52,527 bases of DNA. Origin: Gracilaria vermiculophylla (lineage: Eukaryota; Rhodophyta; Florideophyceae; Gracilariales; Gracilariaceae). Position 1 is the first letter of the stretch. Each line of letters begins with the position of its first letter. Of this stretch, positions 1 through 11,652 are shown piece by piece. The stretch lies in the NCBI GenBank assembly GCA_019155205.2, contig JAHNZQ020000016.1, positions 1,706,911 through 1,759,437 on the forward strand, written 5' to 3'. A model generated the notes under the pieces. That model had not been told where the DNA came from, ran no database searches, and was given only the letters and a program-made list of their open reading frames with translations. The position numbers and the translations under genes are program-made.

Positions 1-64
1 ATCAGCCTGACAACATTTGTCAGTCACGCTCAACGGACCATAGCAAGTAGTAATGAACTAACAT

Positions 65-2155
65 TCAGACATTAACGATATCATGAAAATCTTGGATGTG
101 AATGATAAAGCAATGGCGACCAGTGTCCGAGTGGCACAGAAATATGTTGTCATTTCGCTCATTTCTACATCCAGAGCAAAAAACCTTTGACTTCTTCGTT
201 GTTTTGCAAACACGACAATGACCTTGATAGACTGCTTTTGACATAGATCCGTCGGAACGCTTTCGCTTGCGGTTTGTCGGCGTCAGGTGTAGACCAACCC
301 CACTGACACCCACCTGCACACGCTCGTCTTGAGAAGCGTTGACATCCGCCCCACGTATACCCGTACCATTATAAGTGTTGTCAATCAGACCTTCTGCAAG
401 TTTTTCATAAAAAACTGCTTGATACATCGTGGTACGCGGACCCATGGAGTGCTTGTAAACAAGCCAGGCGTCCACAATGCAAACAGACAGAAGAGTGGTA
501 TTGACTCTAAGTGACCAGGATTTGACTTCAAATGCCTTCTTCAAATCGAGAGAATCTTGTCTGTTTCGGTTGTGTCGGTCAATCTGTCCACATGTCTTGT
601 AGTAGTCTTCTGCAACTTGCGGGATGTCAACATGGTACTCTACCTTTTTGGTTACGCCGCCCTCTTTTCGCCACCTTGATCTTTCAATGACCTCTCCAGG
701 AGAGGTTACCGTGCACGAGCTGATAAAGTACCGTCTCTGTCTATCCAGCCAGAGTACTGCCATGAGATGCATAGAATCACTCGGTAGCTTGCTTACCATA
801 CTCAAGTGCTCTCCACGAGCAGACAGCTCTTTTTCTGACAGTAGCCTCATCGGATACTGACGAGTTGCTCCTTTGACGATACCTATGAATCGCATTCTGT
901 AGCGCATGAGAGCCTGAGCTGTTGACACGGATGCAAACCACGAGTCACCGCACACAACTCTGTCAGACCTGAGCCACGGTTTGACTAAGCGCAGGGTTGC
1001 TGCAGCAGAAACGCTACATTCATCTTCAAATGCACGAAAATCTGAACTTGTTGACCCGCTGACAATCTCGAGCCGTAGCATCATACCGCTTTTTCCGCAT
1101 GCCGCAGTTCTGATCTCACACCCACTCTCCGGTTTCCTATCGAGAGCAACATAATGCGGAAGCCCTATGTCGATCCAGTTCCCTCCTAAGCCGTACCATC
1201 TCGACATGCTTTCGTCAACGCAGATGTTGTCAGATGGGGTAACGTATCTTGCGCGATGCGCTTTGATAGCGTCAACAAACCCACTTACAACTGACCAGCG
1301 TGACTGAGACTCGAGAACGCCAGATATTTCGGCCAATGAACTAAAGCAAATATTGCTCAGAATGGTATCAAATCGAGCGCGCGACATGAACCGGCAAAAA
1401 TTTGCTACAGGCCCATATTTTGTTAGCGGCTCTGTTCTCCATAGGTCTCTTCTGTTTCCGACCTTGTACTTTGTCATCATGATTAGAACGCCAAAAAACT
1501 TGAGTATCTCTCCGGCTGTAACTGGACGATAAACAGTCTCATCAACTTTGTGGTTGGTAAGTCTGACAATTGTACTCAGATGCATCAAAGGAAACGTGTA
1601 CATGAAAAAGTCATACGGCGAGAAGTCACGCGGTGCATTACCATATGTAAGCACATCTCCGACCTGACCAATGACTTTCCACGTCTTGGATGGAACCGGG
1701 CCATTGAGAGGGTATGACACCTCTTCAAACTTCCATGTGCTGCCATGCTCCACGCAATCTCCGTCAATCTCGACAGACTCGTGCTCCGTGGGCATAACCG
1801 CAGCTAAAGCATTCTCGTTCTCTTCTTGCCCTTCTCGAGTAATCTGGGCATCCTGAGATGCGCTCGCTGGATCGGGCGGTGCTTCCATGGCTGAGAAGGG
1901 ACTGTCGCGTTTGATGTTGACAGGTTTCAACGTCACGCGCTTAGTTCGAGACTGAATGAGCCAATCGACAGTGACAGATTTCTGACGGCGGCCGTTATTT
2001 TCGGCTACAATGATGTCGATGACCGTCCCAGAAAGCATCTTTGACTTCCAAACGGACCCGAATAGGCGCTTACACTCCCCCACTGACGTGACAAGGGAGG
2101 CACGACAGTAGAAGGTATGGCCTGCGATGAGGCGAGGGTCGGATTGGTTGGGCAT
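65..2155 (-). CDS. piggyBac-family transposase, 696 aa, apparently intact
   Basis: Cut-and-paste transposase of the DDE_Tnp_1_7 (piggyBac) family, acting on its own element ends in the nucleus. I place the start at the ATG at 2155 (MPNQSDPRL); the open frame extends 14 codons further upstream but without another ATG. The three catalytic aspartates of the family are visible: ICVDESM (D about 314), VVCGDSW (D about 404) and QIDRHNR (D about 526). A basic stretch (RKRKR, about 629-633) precedes a C-terminal cysteine-rich domain at about 647-691, with CRVC, CSGC and later Cys/His residues, matching the cross-brace zinc finger that binds element ends in this family. No stop or frameshift was seen over 697 codons, so this copy could be functional or only recently silenced. 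The first 100 residues are less typical of the family. Confidence 0.9.
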   Translation of the reverse strand: MPNQSDPRLIAGHTFYCRASLVTSVGECKRLFGSVWKSKMLSGTVIDIIVAENNGRRQKSVTVDWLIQSRTKRVTLKPVNIKRDSPFSAMEAPPDPASASQDAQITREGQEENENALAAVMPTEHESVEIDGDCVEHGSTWKFEEVSYPLNGPVPSKTWKVIGQVGDVLTYGNAPRDFSPYDFFMYTFPLMHLSTIVRLTNHKVDETVYRPVTAGEILKFFGVLIMMTKYKVGNRRDLWRTEPLTKYGPVANFCRFMSRARFDTILSNICFSSLAEISGVLESQSRWSVVSGFVDAIKAHRARYVTPSDNICVDESMSRWYGLGGNWIDIGLPHYVALDRKPESGCEIRTAACGKSGMMLRLEIVSGSTSSDFRAFEDECSVSAAATLRLVKPWLRSDRVVCGDSWFASVSTAQALMRYRMRFIGIVKGATRQYPMRLLSEKELSARGEHLSMVSKLPSDSMHLMAVLWLDRQRRYFISSCTVTSPGEVIERSRWRKEGGVTKKVEYHVDIPQVAEDYYKTCGQIDRHNRNRQDSLDLKKAFEVKSWSLRVNTTLLSVCIVDAWLVYKHSMGPRTTMYQAVFYEKLAEGLIDNTYNGTGIRGADVNASQDERVQVGVSGVGLHLTPTNRKRKRSDGSMSKAVYQGHCRVCKTTKKSKVFCSGCRNERNDNIFLCHSDTGRHCFIIHIQDFHDIVNV

Positions 2156-2327
2156 TTTTCGGATTTTGAGCTGAAGAAGGAGGACGAGAATTGGCAAGGT
2201 GCGTAGTAGGGTCTTTATTCTTTGTAACTTTAACTTTGTTACCCTTCTACGTTCGTATAACTATCATCTGGTAAGAGTTGAAGGATAGGAGCAAAAAAAA
2301 AGTATTGAAAATTTTCGGGGAAAGTTC

Positions 2328-2363
2328 CGCTTCATTTGAGGCAGATCTGCCTCATATGAGGCG
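2328..2363. repeat. Near-palindrome at the right end of piggyBac copy A
   Basis: A 36-bp block containing cctcatatgagg and cagatctg. It is the counterpart of the perfect palindrome at 37968-38003 in copy B and differs from it by two substitutions in the left arm. It lies about 20 bp inside the element end, a position where piggyBac elements carry subterminal transposase-binding repeats. Confidence 0.7.
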
Positions 2364-2382
2364 GACGGTACAATAGACACTA

Positions 2383-5300
2383 GAGGACGCATTTGTAGAC
2401 ATTATTACAAAACCATAAAAATCCTCTGAATATATATAAACTATAATGTTTGAAGAAAATGGTCCATGCCAGTTTGAGATCTAGATCGGGCACTAGAACC
2501 TGCATGATCCTAACTATCTCTGAATTTCGGGCTAGTTCTAACCCCTGCCTTCTCTTAATGCTTACTTAAGCTTAGAAACGGATTTATTTTTCTCTCCAAA
2601 ATGTGAACTTTCTCCGGACGGCAATAATGACTATCTTCCTTTCTTTATGAGTAGTATAACCGAGTCTAAAATATGTTCTCTTTGGCTTTATCCATACCTC
2701 GGTATGGGATAGACTGTTCAGTAAGAAATAATTGTTTATCCATCTCATAAGTGTCTATTGGGTCCTGCGTGGTTGAACGAAGAGGCAGGGTAGACGTAAC
2801 ATATGAAGAGAAGGCCTTCGTCATGGTAAACATACACCTCACATTTTGTTTTCGGCAGTCTCCTTACAATATGGCTTACAAAAAAGCTCGATACTCGTCA
2901 AGGTCTCAGTTATGTTTAAACAATGTAGACCAGACTTCTTTGTCTCTGAGACAGGTGTGTGGACTACAAATGAAGTCTATTCGACATCATATGATATCAG
3001 CGCACCATCAAGCAAAAAACAGTATTGAAATCTGAGCTATAAACCTTTTCATTTCGAATTTTAAACTTGAAAAACGGTCTACGGGGCTTATCAAGTTATG
3101 TAAGGATCTATCTTCATGGCACCAATTTACGGATGTTGTTGACAGCTACGAATGATCTAAAGAATAAAAATCTTGGTTGAGTGTTGTTGACGTGGTTCGG
3201 CAATGCTGCCGTACATGAAACGAGAAAGACGTCATATGGAAAAGAAATTTGGAACAATTTGAAGTGTTTTAGCATACCTGAAAAAGTAGTCAAAAGGGAC
3301 CTCATATGAGGTCATTCGGTCTCATATGAGGTCGCTGGTGCGATATAAACCAGCTACCGATGTTGTAATCTTCTGAATTTGTCGAACCCAATAAATATGA
3401 GATCTAGCTTTTCTACACTATCACTTTCTGCGCTACTACATGGCCATGTTCGGAAAGCGTTACGGGGACGACAAAAGAAGATAGATAACAGGAAGACATC
3501 TGGGTAGATAGTTTTAGAAGAAAAGAAGATTCACTTATTAATATCGCTAAGCATCCCATGCCGTAAAACTAGTTCTTTTACCTCGTCCCGTTAAGTCATA
3601 TATTTCAATTGTGTAAATACAAAATGTTGACTATCTCACGGATGCAATATGACATTTAAGCTCTTTCTGCGTACTGCTTGCCATTTCTATACCTATTTAT
3701 TTCTATCTCAGCGCTCAGGATTTGTAAAGATTTGTGTTCAGCACTCTTTAATACGTGTCGTGAAAGTACGGAGCTTCATGTTCAGGAAAACTACTCTTCC
3801 TCTCGTTTTATATGAGTAAGTCAAAAAAATCTGTAATGTTCTCCGTCTATCTACAATCCTTCAAACCGCCTGACGAACAGAAAGAATATCAATCCTTAAG
3901 CTTCCCGAAGGCCTGCTGAACATACACACGTAAATAAATAAAAAGAAGTGAAATTTTTTTTCATACCAGTGCATAAATTTTGATAAAAAATTTGGAGTAC
4001 TTACATGGTGAGGAGAACCATAGAATTTGTCGACTAAAATCTAAAACAAATCCAAGAGGCAGGAGGTTTTCTTAATCTTTGAAAGATTGGAATATGCCTA
4101 CCACAGAAGCCCATATACCGACAGACACCAAGCCAAACGAACAAATACTTTGTCGCATGCATCTTGTTAGTCCTGAATGAGAATGGTGTGGTATATTGTT
4201 TTTTATCAATACTTCACAGCATTATGAAGATGCTTCATTATTGTGATTTCAATACACTGTAGAACTTTGAATCATCCATTTTGTAGGCTGAAACTCTTAT
4301 GCGACTTCTTGAATATTTTCAGTAGCCTCTCTGAATCGTCAACAGGGCTTCTAATTCTCGTCAGCTCCAGCATTAACTAAACATCAGTGCTGGCTATCTT
4401 AAATATAGCGTCAGTCGTTGCGCATCCGACATGCTACTGTGAATTTCAAATCTACAAAAATGTCATGGTGTTCAGATCGTCTACCGATTTCTACACTTCT
4501 GCAAATGCGGGGACTTTTTGTTTTATAAAGCTCTAGAAGCGTTTTAAGAAACAGCTAGAAGCTGCTTTTACCTAGAAACATTGGTAAGATTCTATAGAGG
4601 AACATGATTTACTTTTTCAACGGTTTATGATTGAAAAAACATAGAACTATACTATACAGTAGAAAAGATATAGAGCATCGTAAAAGAACAGTTCCAATTC
4701 GACGTCTAACGGAACATAAACTTAAAGTGTACGGCTCAAAATAAAATATAACTGCGTTCATTAAATTCTTTCTACGTGTTGTACTACACAACCTGCATTA
4801 CTTATAAGGTTGAATAGCTAAGTAAAAGGCCTTTGGCCGAGCTAAAACTTTTAGCCAGAAACGTTTTGGGCAAAAAGGACGGCAATATTCTCAGTGTGAG
4901 TGTTATTCTTGGCGATAAATGATAGCACAAAGAAAAGTTTCGAAAAACTTTCTTGTGCAAGAAAGTGTGAAGCACATGCACATACATGTTTAGTGGAAAA
5001 GTAATAATGTGAGAACTGCTTCATCACGTTTTGTATGGTTGGATGCACCGTTACTGCATTGGAGCGGAAAAATGAGCGTATATGGGATACCTGGTATTTG
5101 TGGATATAAAATTGAATTGAAAGTAGTGAAAGAGAAGTTAGAAATCTATATGATTGGTATGCAAGACTATCTGGAGTACAATTATCACATGGTAAAATAC
5201 TTAACTATGTTTAATATTTCTTTCTGAAAAATGATACGAAAACAAAACTGATTGTTTGTGCGATGTTTTGAAGCGAGGGACAGGGCAGAGAACCAATCTA

Positions 5301-5766
5301 GGCGTTTCGGACATGTTCATTCGCATTTTTGTATAGCAGTTAGTTTTTTTCTAAAAAAAAATTCTTGACCTTCGCGTTCTCAACCATTCCCTGTTTAGAT
5401 ACCACCTTGATGTTACTGCGGTCACTGCCACAGCTCTAAACTAAATGAAATTAAGATCCCAGATTTGGGCATTCTTCGTAAGGTGGCCCTTCACGTCCCT
5501 GATAAACGCTTTACAGACCCCCATCCCTCATCAATCATTTCCAGTAGATGCACCGAACACTGAAGCTTTTCGTTGCCAGTGACCACATTTATACGGAGTA
5601 TATTATCCTTTAAAAAGTTCTAAAGGGAACTTTTTAAGATGTGTAACCGAGAATCTTCTTTGCACGCGGTCAGGTGTGAACACCCTCTCGGGAAGCTTCA
5701 ACGCAACCAATGCCTACATCCACGTAGTAAAATTCCAGTCATTTTTTGGTGAAGTCCAGGGTTAGG
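2383..5766. other. No gene recognised; AT-rich stretch with a palindromic repeat at 3300-3331
   Basis: No reading frame here looks like a known protein and all open frames are short. The only structured signal is at 3300-3331: two copies of ctcatatgagg spaced 20 bp apart, the same motif and spacing as the piggyBac ends. It may mark the end of a lost or non-autonomous relative. Confidence 0.5.
5610..5637. repeat. Perfect 11-bp inverted repeat (hairpin)
   Basis: The arms ttaaaaagttc (5610-5620) and gaactttttaa (5627-5637) pair perfectly around a 6-base loop. It lies about 130 bp from the end of element T. No gene nearby suggests it is a terminator. Confidence 0.5.
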
Positions 5767-5771
5767 GTTTC

Positions 5772-6118
5772 TATGATTAGAACGGGATAACTGGTTGCAC
5801 AAACAAGTGTTTACTGAAAAAGAAGCAGAATAGAACAAAAAATTCGGAGCGGCTGGTTGTTGAGACCCCCCAGCTTCAGAAGAGGGAGCCAACGAGAGGT
5901 TCTCAACTCTAGAACAGTACCGACCTAACGTATGAACCAGCGTAACACTCACAAAGAGCCTAAGATAGTGCTGATATCGATAAGTATTTGCTTACATTAA
6001 AATGTAGTCCATCACGAGCACATCCTTCACATAGCGTGTAGAACATGAGCGACAATCGATAAGCAAGTCCATCACAAGCAAAAGCACTGCATTCTACGCT
6101 GACATAACGGTCTACATA
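5772..6118 (-). repeat. 3' LTR of element T
   Basis: 347 bp with tatg/cata ends. It is similar along its whole length to 17945-18290. The flanking gtttc at 5767-5771 is the outer target-site copy. Confidence 0.85.
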
Positions 6119-6442
6119 CAAATTCGTTTTTGAGACAAACTATAAAAGCGAGGAGAAGTATAAATAACAATTTCAAGCAGCATCAGAGCTGTGACAATAA
6201 CAACACCAAGTATAGGACTACAGGGACTCAGACGGAGGGAAATGTTGGACGTCAACCGAATGAGCGGTTAGCATCCCGACGTTCACAGTCAGACGTAGCG
6301 AGCGATAATTGACCAGTAAAGAGTAATAGCTCTAGCGAGGAATCATACGGGCTGTTTAGTTTCGTGAGAGGGTCAGCGAGATTTGTTTTCCCTGGAATCC
6401 ATATCATAATGTAGACATCGTTGGTTTCAAACTCATATCAAA

Positions 6443-7618
6443 CTACGCGGAAATCCACACGAATGGATCTGTCAGTACCATTACGACATGTAGAGAGAGT
6501 GTAAAACAAATCTTTGATGTCGAAAGCCACTGCAAGATTGACATCGACACCAAGAACTCTTTGAGGGCGTTTTGTAAAACCTTTCCTTTGTCGATAGCTT
6601 CACCAGCAGCTAAGATCTCGGCTGAAAATATGGCTTTGACTGAACGGCGGGACTTATGAGAAGTCCAGGACACAAGATGGAACACTGATGCTCTTTGAAG
6701 TCACCAAACAAAAGTCCTGGCACTAATCCAAGTTGGCCGTGAGCAATAGAACGGCTAGCGTCAGAATAAACCAGTCGAGTAACCGAGTAGCTGTTTTCGG
6801 AAGGAACCTTGTAGATGATAGAAGTACTTCGTTTCTTTAAATTGCGTTAGACGTTGAACTGCGTGACATGGTCCTTGACTTTCGCCACAGGGCCTTTCTG
6901 TTGCAATGGGCTAGAAGCTGTCGAACAGAAGCGAAAGGCGTCAATTCCTAACCACCCTATAGAGCTTTTCAAAGAGCGGAAAGCCGGCATTTCAATAGAT
7001 TTCAAACCATCCTCGATTTTTTTCCGACGGTTGCGGTCCAATGGATACGGTCGGAAGAACTGCACTTTTTCGTCACCATGAAACTTCACAAACTAGTCTT
7101 CCAGTTGGCACACTGATGATCCATAGAACTGGAACGTACCAGGGACGAAAACTATAGTACCCAACGTATAGGTAGCTTGTATTTTCTTGATTAGATCTTC
7201 GAGAACAGAACCAGGTCCAGTGAAGAGGACATCGGTTACAACCTTGACTGCGACCACAGAAAGCTACGTGTCATTAGAGGCGGAACGTAAACTAACTGCT
7301 TGAACCCTATTGAAGACAGCAGAGTATCGCTCACATGCTATCACTTGCTGCTGGTGTTAACGAGACCATAGGCCACGGCAAGCAAGATCCAATAAAAACG
7401 ACGACTAGTACGGCGTCTGCGGGGCTGTATCATGTATACATGTCGAGTAGCTTCTCCAGTCTGAATGATAGCGCTTTTGAAATCGTTCTTTGCCAGAGTC
7501 CATTTCTTGATAGTAGCCATCCAAAGCAGAATTCGGATTCCTACGGAAGGTCAACTAGCAGAGTCCGTATTCAAGAGAGATTTAGCCCTGTTCTTGTTAC
7601 AATGCGGGGCTATACGTA
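6443..7618 (-). pseudogene. Element T reverse transcriptase (main part) and RNase H
   Basis: This is the downstream half of the element T polyprotein, cut off from its upstream half by C1. Reading minus from 7618: KVRIAPHCNKN, then FKSAIIQTGEA and LLAVAYGLVN, then KVVTDVLFTGPGS where the catalytic xVDD box is altered to VTDV. Next come the thumb/connection region around 6847-7089 (FRSLKSSIGWLGIDAF) and RNase H at 6443-6685 (WTSHKSRRSVKAIFSAEILA). Stops interrupt the frame, for example two adjacent stops after GLVNTSSK and one after TDSAS. The reverse transcriptase start lies beyond 11875, which shows that this ORF and the integrase-Tudor block were once continuous. Confidence 0.85.
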
Positions 7619-7623
7619 CCTTG
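7619..7623. other. Target-site duplication of C1, left copy
   Basis: ccttg, matching 11875-11879 exactly. It lies within the reverse transcriptase frame of element T. Confidence 0.85.
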
Positions 7624-7901
7624 TGTTGGATGAAGCGGTGTTGGTAGACCTCGACAAGGCTGCATACAGTGGAGTTTAGTAACGTTCCATTTCAATCGGT
7701 GAACGGCTATTTTACCATTTTCTCATTTCTGTCGTACCATTCCAAAGCAGTACTTAAACACAGTCTTGTTCGATATCAAGTAAACTAAAGGAGAAGAGGA
7801 GATCATCTGCCTTCTTCTTAACCTCTGAGCGAAAAAGACTCAGCATTGGCGTTTGAGTGGATTTTCCAAGGTAATTTCTATCTTCTTTACATTGTTTGAC
7901 A
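7624..7901 (+). repeat. 5' LTR of C1
   Basis: 278 bp, TG...CA ends, aligned end to end with 11597-11874. I did not find a convincing tRNA primer site immediately after it (sequence starts gattaacagtccc). Confidence 0.88.
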
Positions 7902-7922
7902 GATTAACAGTCCCTGACTGCT

Positions 7923-9548
7923 ATGATGGCATTTGAAGGCACCAAGATTGTTCCTCTGCAGAGGATAAATTGGATCCCATGGAGAGAATTGATGCTCGCA
8001 TTGCTTAAGTCGCAGGGTCTTCACCAATATCTTCACGGAAATGAAAAAGCTCCGGAACAGGAAGATCAGGAGGAAGAAAAAGCATCTTTCCTGATAAAGA
8101 AGAACATATCTCCGGAAGTATACTACCTTGTGCAAAACTTGACTCGTCCGCACGAGATATGGGCTGCCCTACGTCGCCACTACGGCTCAACTAGCAAGCG
8201 CAACATACAAACTTGCAAGCGAGCTCTTCGAGACATTACGATTGAGTCTTGCTCGTATGATATTACGACGTATTTGCAAAACAAAGCTGACGCCATCGAT
8301 GCTTTGATTGATCTCGATGTGACTGTCGATGATAGTGATATGTCGGACCATATTCTGGAAGGCTTGGAACGCAACTTTCGAATGACTGATTCTCTCTTTT
8401 TCCAGTCAACGCAAGATAATGCGGACTATCATCGTTTGATTGCCAATATTCAAGTTTATGTGAACTCCCCGTCATTCAAAATGAAGTATGGGAAACTTCA
8501 TAAGTCAAACAAAGCCAACGTGACTTCCGCGCTGCCGAAGAAAAAGAAGAACTCTTACCATTGTGATTTTTGCAAGAAGTCTGGACACAATGCTGACTAC
8601 TGCTACACCAATCCTCAGTCCAAGAAGTACAAAGGCACAAGAAAAGCTGGAAAGCCGAACATTCAGCTGCATATATCTGTTGTTGCTAATCAAGGACTAC
8701 GAGGTCTAACTGATAAGGTCGTCGTTGATTCAGGAGCAACTGATCATTTCTTTTGCGACCCGAGGATATTTGTTGGAGACATCCTACCACATTCTGTTTT
8801 CCTTGGATGTGCCGCAGGAAATCTTGCTTTCACAGGAGTTGGAACCATTCGCCTTGAGCCAACGGAAACAATAATGACCATCGAAAACGTCTTGCTCGTC
8901 CCAGAGCTTACCGTCAATCTTGTCTCACTGATTAAGCTCGAAGGCAAAGGTGTTCGTTATTCCTTCGCTGATGGCATTCGAAGCCTCAAACTAGGATCTG
9001 ATATTCTCGGAAATCTCAAGATCTTCTCACATCTCATGATATTGGAGCTTGTTTCAAATCAATGCGCATTGTCTACCAAAGACCATTCGCATTCCACTCA
9101 AGATTACGAAGATATCCACTTTTTGCTAGGGCACATGTCCTATGACAAATTTAAGCACCTGAAAACCATGACTGATGTTGGTGTCAATTATCCTTGTGAC
9201 GTTTTTAATGCAACGAAAACTACTAGAAATGTTCCTCATAGGAAGTTCAAGAAACCACATCGACACTTATATGAACTCGTGCACTCTGACATATGTGTAA
9301 TGCCGATTGTTTCAGTTGCTGGATTCAGGTACTTTGCATTGTTTGTCGATGATTCTTCAAATTATAGGCACATTGTTTTGCTACGCAAGAAATCAGACAT
9401 CTATCGAGGATTCTCTGAGCTGTTAGAAGATGGATCAATTACCATTTCAACTATTCGTTCTGATCATGGCTCTGAATATCTGACCAAGACATTTCAATCA
9501 CTGTGCATGTCAAATGATATAAGAATTCTCATCTGTTGCGGCACCTGA
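7923..9548 (+). CDS. C1 polyprotein, gag-protease-integrase part
   Basis: First open segment of the C1 polyprotein, starting at the ATG at 7923, 21 bp after the LTR. Residues about 1-190 are a copia gag of the UBN2 type (WIPWRELMLALL, then LIKKNISPEVYYLV). A CCHC zinc knuckle is complete at about 214-227 (CDFCKKSGHNADYC). The protease active site DSGATDHFFC is at about 269-278. The pre-integrase finger follows (H404, H412, C425; the fourth ligand is not obvious), then integrase with D456 (HSDICV) and D514 (RSDHGSEYL). The frame ends in tga at 9546-9548 because of a one-base shift. The expected APEE-type sequence and the catalytic Glu are in the next frame at 9553. Otherwise it reads well. Confidence 0.9.
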   Translation: MMAFEGTKIVPLQRINWIPWRELMLALLKSQGLHQYLHGNEKAPEQEDQEEEKASFLIKKNISPEVYYLVQNLTRPHEIWAALRRHYGSTSKRNIQTCKRALRDITIESCSYDITTYLQNKADAIDALIDLDVTVDDSDMSDHILEGLERNFRMTDSLFFQSTQDNADYHRLIANIQVYVNSPSFKMKYGKLHKSNKANVTSALPKKKKNSYHCDFCKKSGHNADYCYTNPQSKKYKGTRKAGKPNIQLHISVVANQGLRGLTDKVVVDSGATDHFFCDPRIFVGDILPHSVFLGCAAGNLAFTGVGTIRLEPTETIMTIENVLLVPELTVNLVSLIKLEGKGVRYSFADGIRSLKLGSDILGNLKIFSHLMILELVSNQCALSTKDHSHSTQDYEDIHFLLGHMSYDKFKHLKTMTDVGVNYPCDVFNATKTTRNVPHRKFKKPHRHLYELVHSDICVMPIVSVAGFRYFALFVDDSSNYRHIVLLRKKSDIYRGFSELLEDGSITISTIRSDHGSEYLTKTFQSLCMSNDIRILICCGT

Positions 9549-9552
9549 AGAA

Positions 9553-11652
9553 ATGGGTTTTGCTGAACGACTTAATCGCACTCTGTTGGAAAAGGTGCGA
9601 CCTATGCTGCTGAAATCTACGCTCCCGTCTACGTTTTGGTCGTTCGCTTTGTCCCAAGCCCATTTACTTTACAACTGGTCTCCTCACTCATATCTGGACC
9701 AGGAAACGCCTTTCTGTGCTCGATATGGGCTTTCTGAAAACTATGAAACGCTGATCCCGTTTGGATGTAAAGTCAATATTTATGTCCCGAAGGAGAATCG
9801 CGACAAGCTCGACAACCCAGCCAAGCCTGGAATTATGCTCGAGTACAGCACAAATTCTACAGAACTTCTTGTTTTAGACTTCGAGTCATCCGATGTTATC
9901 AAGGCACCGTCAACTTCTACTTGTAATCCAAAGTTGTTTCCCGGCGTTCCAGTAGACATACTCCAAAATTTCATCATCAAAAAGGAAGACATGATTTCTC
10001 CTGAAGAAGATGAGGATAACAGTTTCTCGGAGGTGCTTGTGAGGAGTTCAGACTCAAACAAGGTGTTCATCACCATGAGTGAATGTATGACGTTAAATAT
10101 GTACGATGCATCCAGGAGACCTGATTCCCAGGAGTGGTTGGATGCTATTGAGCTAGAGCTCAAAAGTTTGCATGAGATCAATGCATATAAAGTTTTCAAG
10201 TTACCGGCAGAACATGAAGTCGTTTCTGCTCGATTTGTGTTCACCAAAACGTTTTCGGTGAAAACGAACTCTGCAAGATACAAAGCTCGATTTGTTGTAA
10301 GAGGGTTTGAGTTCAAAACGAGCTTTGGTGAAACATTTGCGCCTACTCCGCATTTGGTCACTCTACGTCTTGTCATATCTTATTGTGCTTCAATGCACAC
10401 ATCTGGGTTCTCTCTCTATTCCATTGACTTCGTTTCTGCATTCCTGAATGCCATCAACGACCCTCACGTTTACATCACTCCTCCTGATAGATTCGAGATG
10501 AAAGATAAATATTGCTGAAAGCTGAAGCGAGCGCTTTATGGAACCGCACATGCACCGAGACTTTGGCAAAAGACACTTGAAAAGTTTTTACACAAACTTC
10601 GATTTCTTCTCTCTGTAGCAGATGCATGTCTATACTACAGATATACGAAGTGCCTGACTGAGCTTTTATTTTTCCACGTTGATGATTTAATTCTCTGTTC
10701 TGTCCCTGGAAATGCCAAGACATTTGTTAATTGTGTGAAAAAGAAGTTCCAAATCCTCGATCTGGGATTTCCCACTGAAGCATTTGGTATCCAAATTCGT
10801 CACGATAAGTCTGGAATTCATCTATCTACGAAGCGAAGCGAGGAGAAGGTAATTGAAAAATTCCAGATGAAAGAAGCTGCAAGTTTAAGCACTCCGCTTC
10901 TTCCTGGTCTCAAGCTACCTCCTCTTGCAAATGTACCGGATTCTGTCGTGATTTTGAAGTACAGGAATTTGCTGCGAAAACTGCTCTATCTATCGAGATG
11001 TGTGAGGTACGACATTTGCTATGCGGTGAATCTCTTATCAAGGTATTCGACGAACCACAACAAGTCAATATGGTACAATATGAAAGGAAAACTGAAGTAT
11101 CTGAAACACACAACGCTAGAAATCTCATATGTTTTCAAGAAGAAGTCAACAGATCTTGTATCTGATGTTGAAGTTTGGAGCGATGCCTCTTTTTCTGACG
11201 ATCTCCCGACCAGAAAAACTACCATCGGATACTTTGTTTTCTGGAACAGATACACTGCTGCATAGAGTCCTTCGAAGACTAGAACTGTGGCCCTAAGTAC
11301 GACCGGGTCTGTGTTTGTTGCAGCTGCTGAAGCCTTGAAAACAGCACTGTATTTGAAGAATTTCAACCAAGAAGTGCGTCGCTACCATTTTTCCATGAAG
11401 CTACTTGAAGATAAAAAGGCCAAGCATCTTGACATACGTTATCATTTCATTAGAGAGATGTACCAAGACAAACTAATGGATTCCATCCACGTTTCATCAG
11501 GAAAACAGTTTGCTGTCCTTTTGACAAAGTCTCTTCCTGCTGTCACGCACAAGACATTGCTTAAGTTTGTTGCAAGCTTCTCGAGTTCAGGGGGAATGTT
11601 GGATGACGAGTTGTTGGTAGATCTCGACAAGGCTGCATACAGTGGAGTTTAG
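9553..11652 (+). pseudogene. C1 polyprotein, integrase end, reverse transcriptase and RNase H
   Basis: Continuation of the C1 polyprotein after the frameshift near 9545. It opens with the integrase catalytic Glu (GFAERLNRTLLEK), then the integrase C-terminus, then reverse transcriptase (ARFVFTKTFSV, ARYKARFVVRGFE, IDFVSAFLNA, HVDDLILC) and RNase H (VWSDASFSDD, AAAEALKTALYL). Two in-frame stops break it: tga at 10516-10518, at a position where the family has Trp, and tag at 11263-11265. The rest is one frame to the tag at 11650-11652, which lies 56 bp inside the 3' LTR. In RNase H the usual STEAEY is STTGSVF, so a catalytic Glu appears lost. Confidence 0.88.

Larger units (their letters stand above)
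1..2382 (-). mobile_element. piggyBac-type DNA transposon, copy A (left end outside the window)
   Basis: The transposase gene fills most of the element. Copy B, at about 29775-38025, matches it at DNA level on both sides of the gene, which defines the repeat. Similarity at the right side ends near 2382, shortly after a palindromic block (2328-2363) and a ggtacaa-agacacta tail shared with copy B. The left end lies before base 1. I could not find the TTAA target duplication usual for piggyBac at the right end, so the exact terminus is uncertain by a few bases. Confidence 0.8.

Noticed and set aside
2328..2382. TTAA target duplication expected for piggyBac
   Set aside because: I searched by eye around the right ends of both copies and did not find matching TTAA, so I do not report exact termini.
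7335..7679. Plus-strand ORF of 114 codons before C1
   Set aside because: It lies antisense to the element T reverse transcriptase and runs into the C1 LTR, so it is a chimeric shadow.
9780..10376. Minus-strand ORF of 198 codons inside C1
   Set aside because: Antisense to recognisable integrase and reverse transcriptase sequence.
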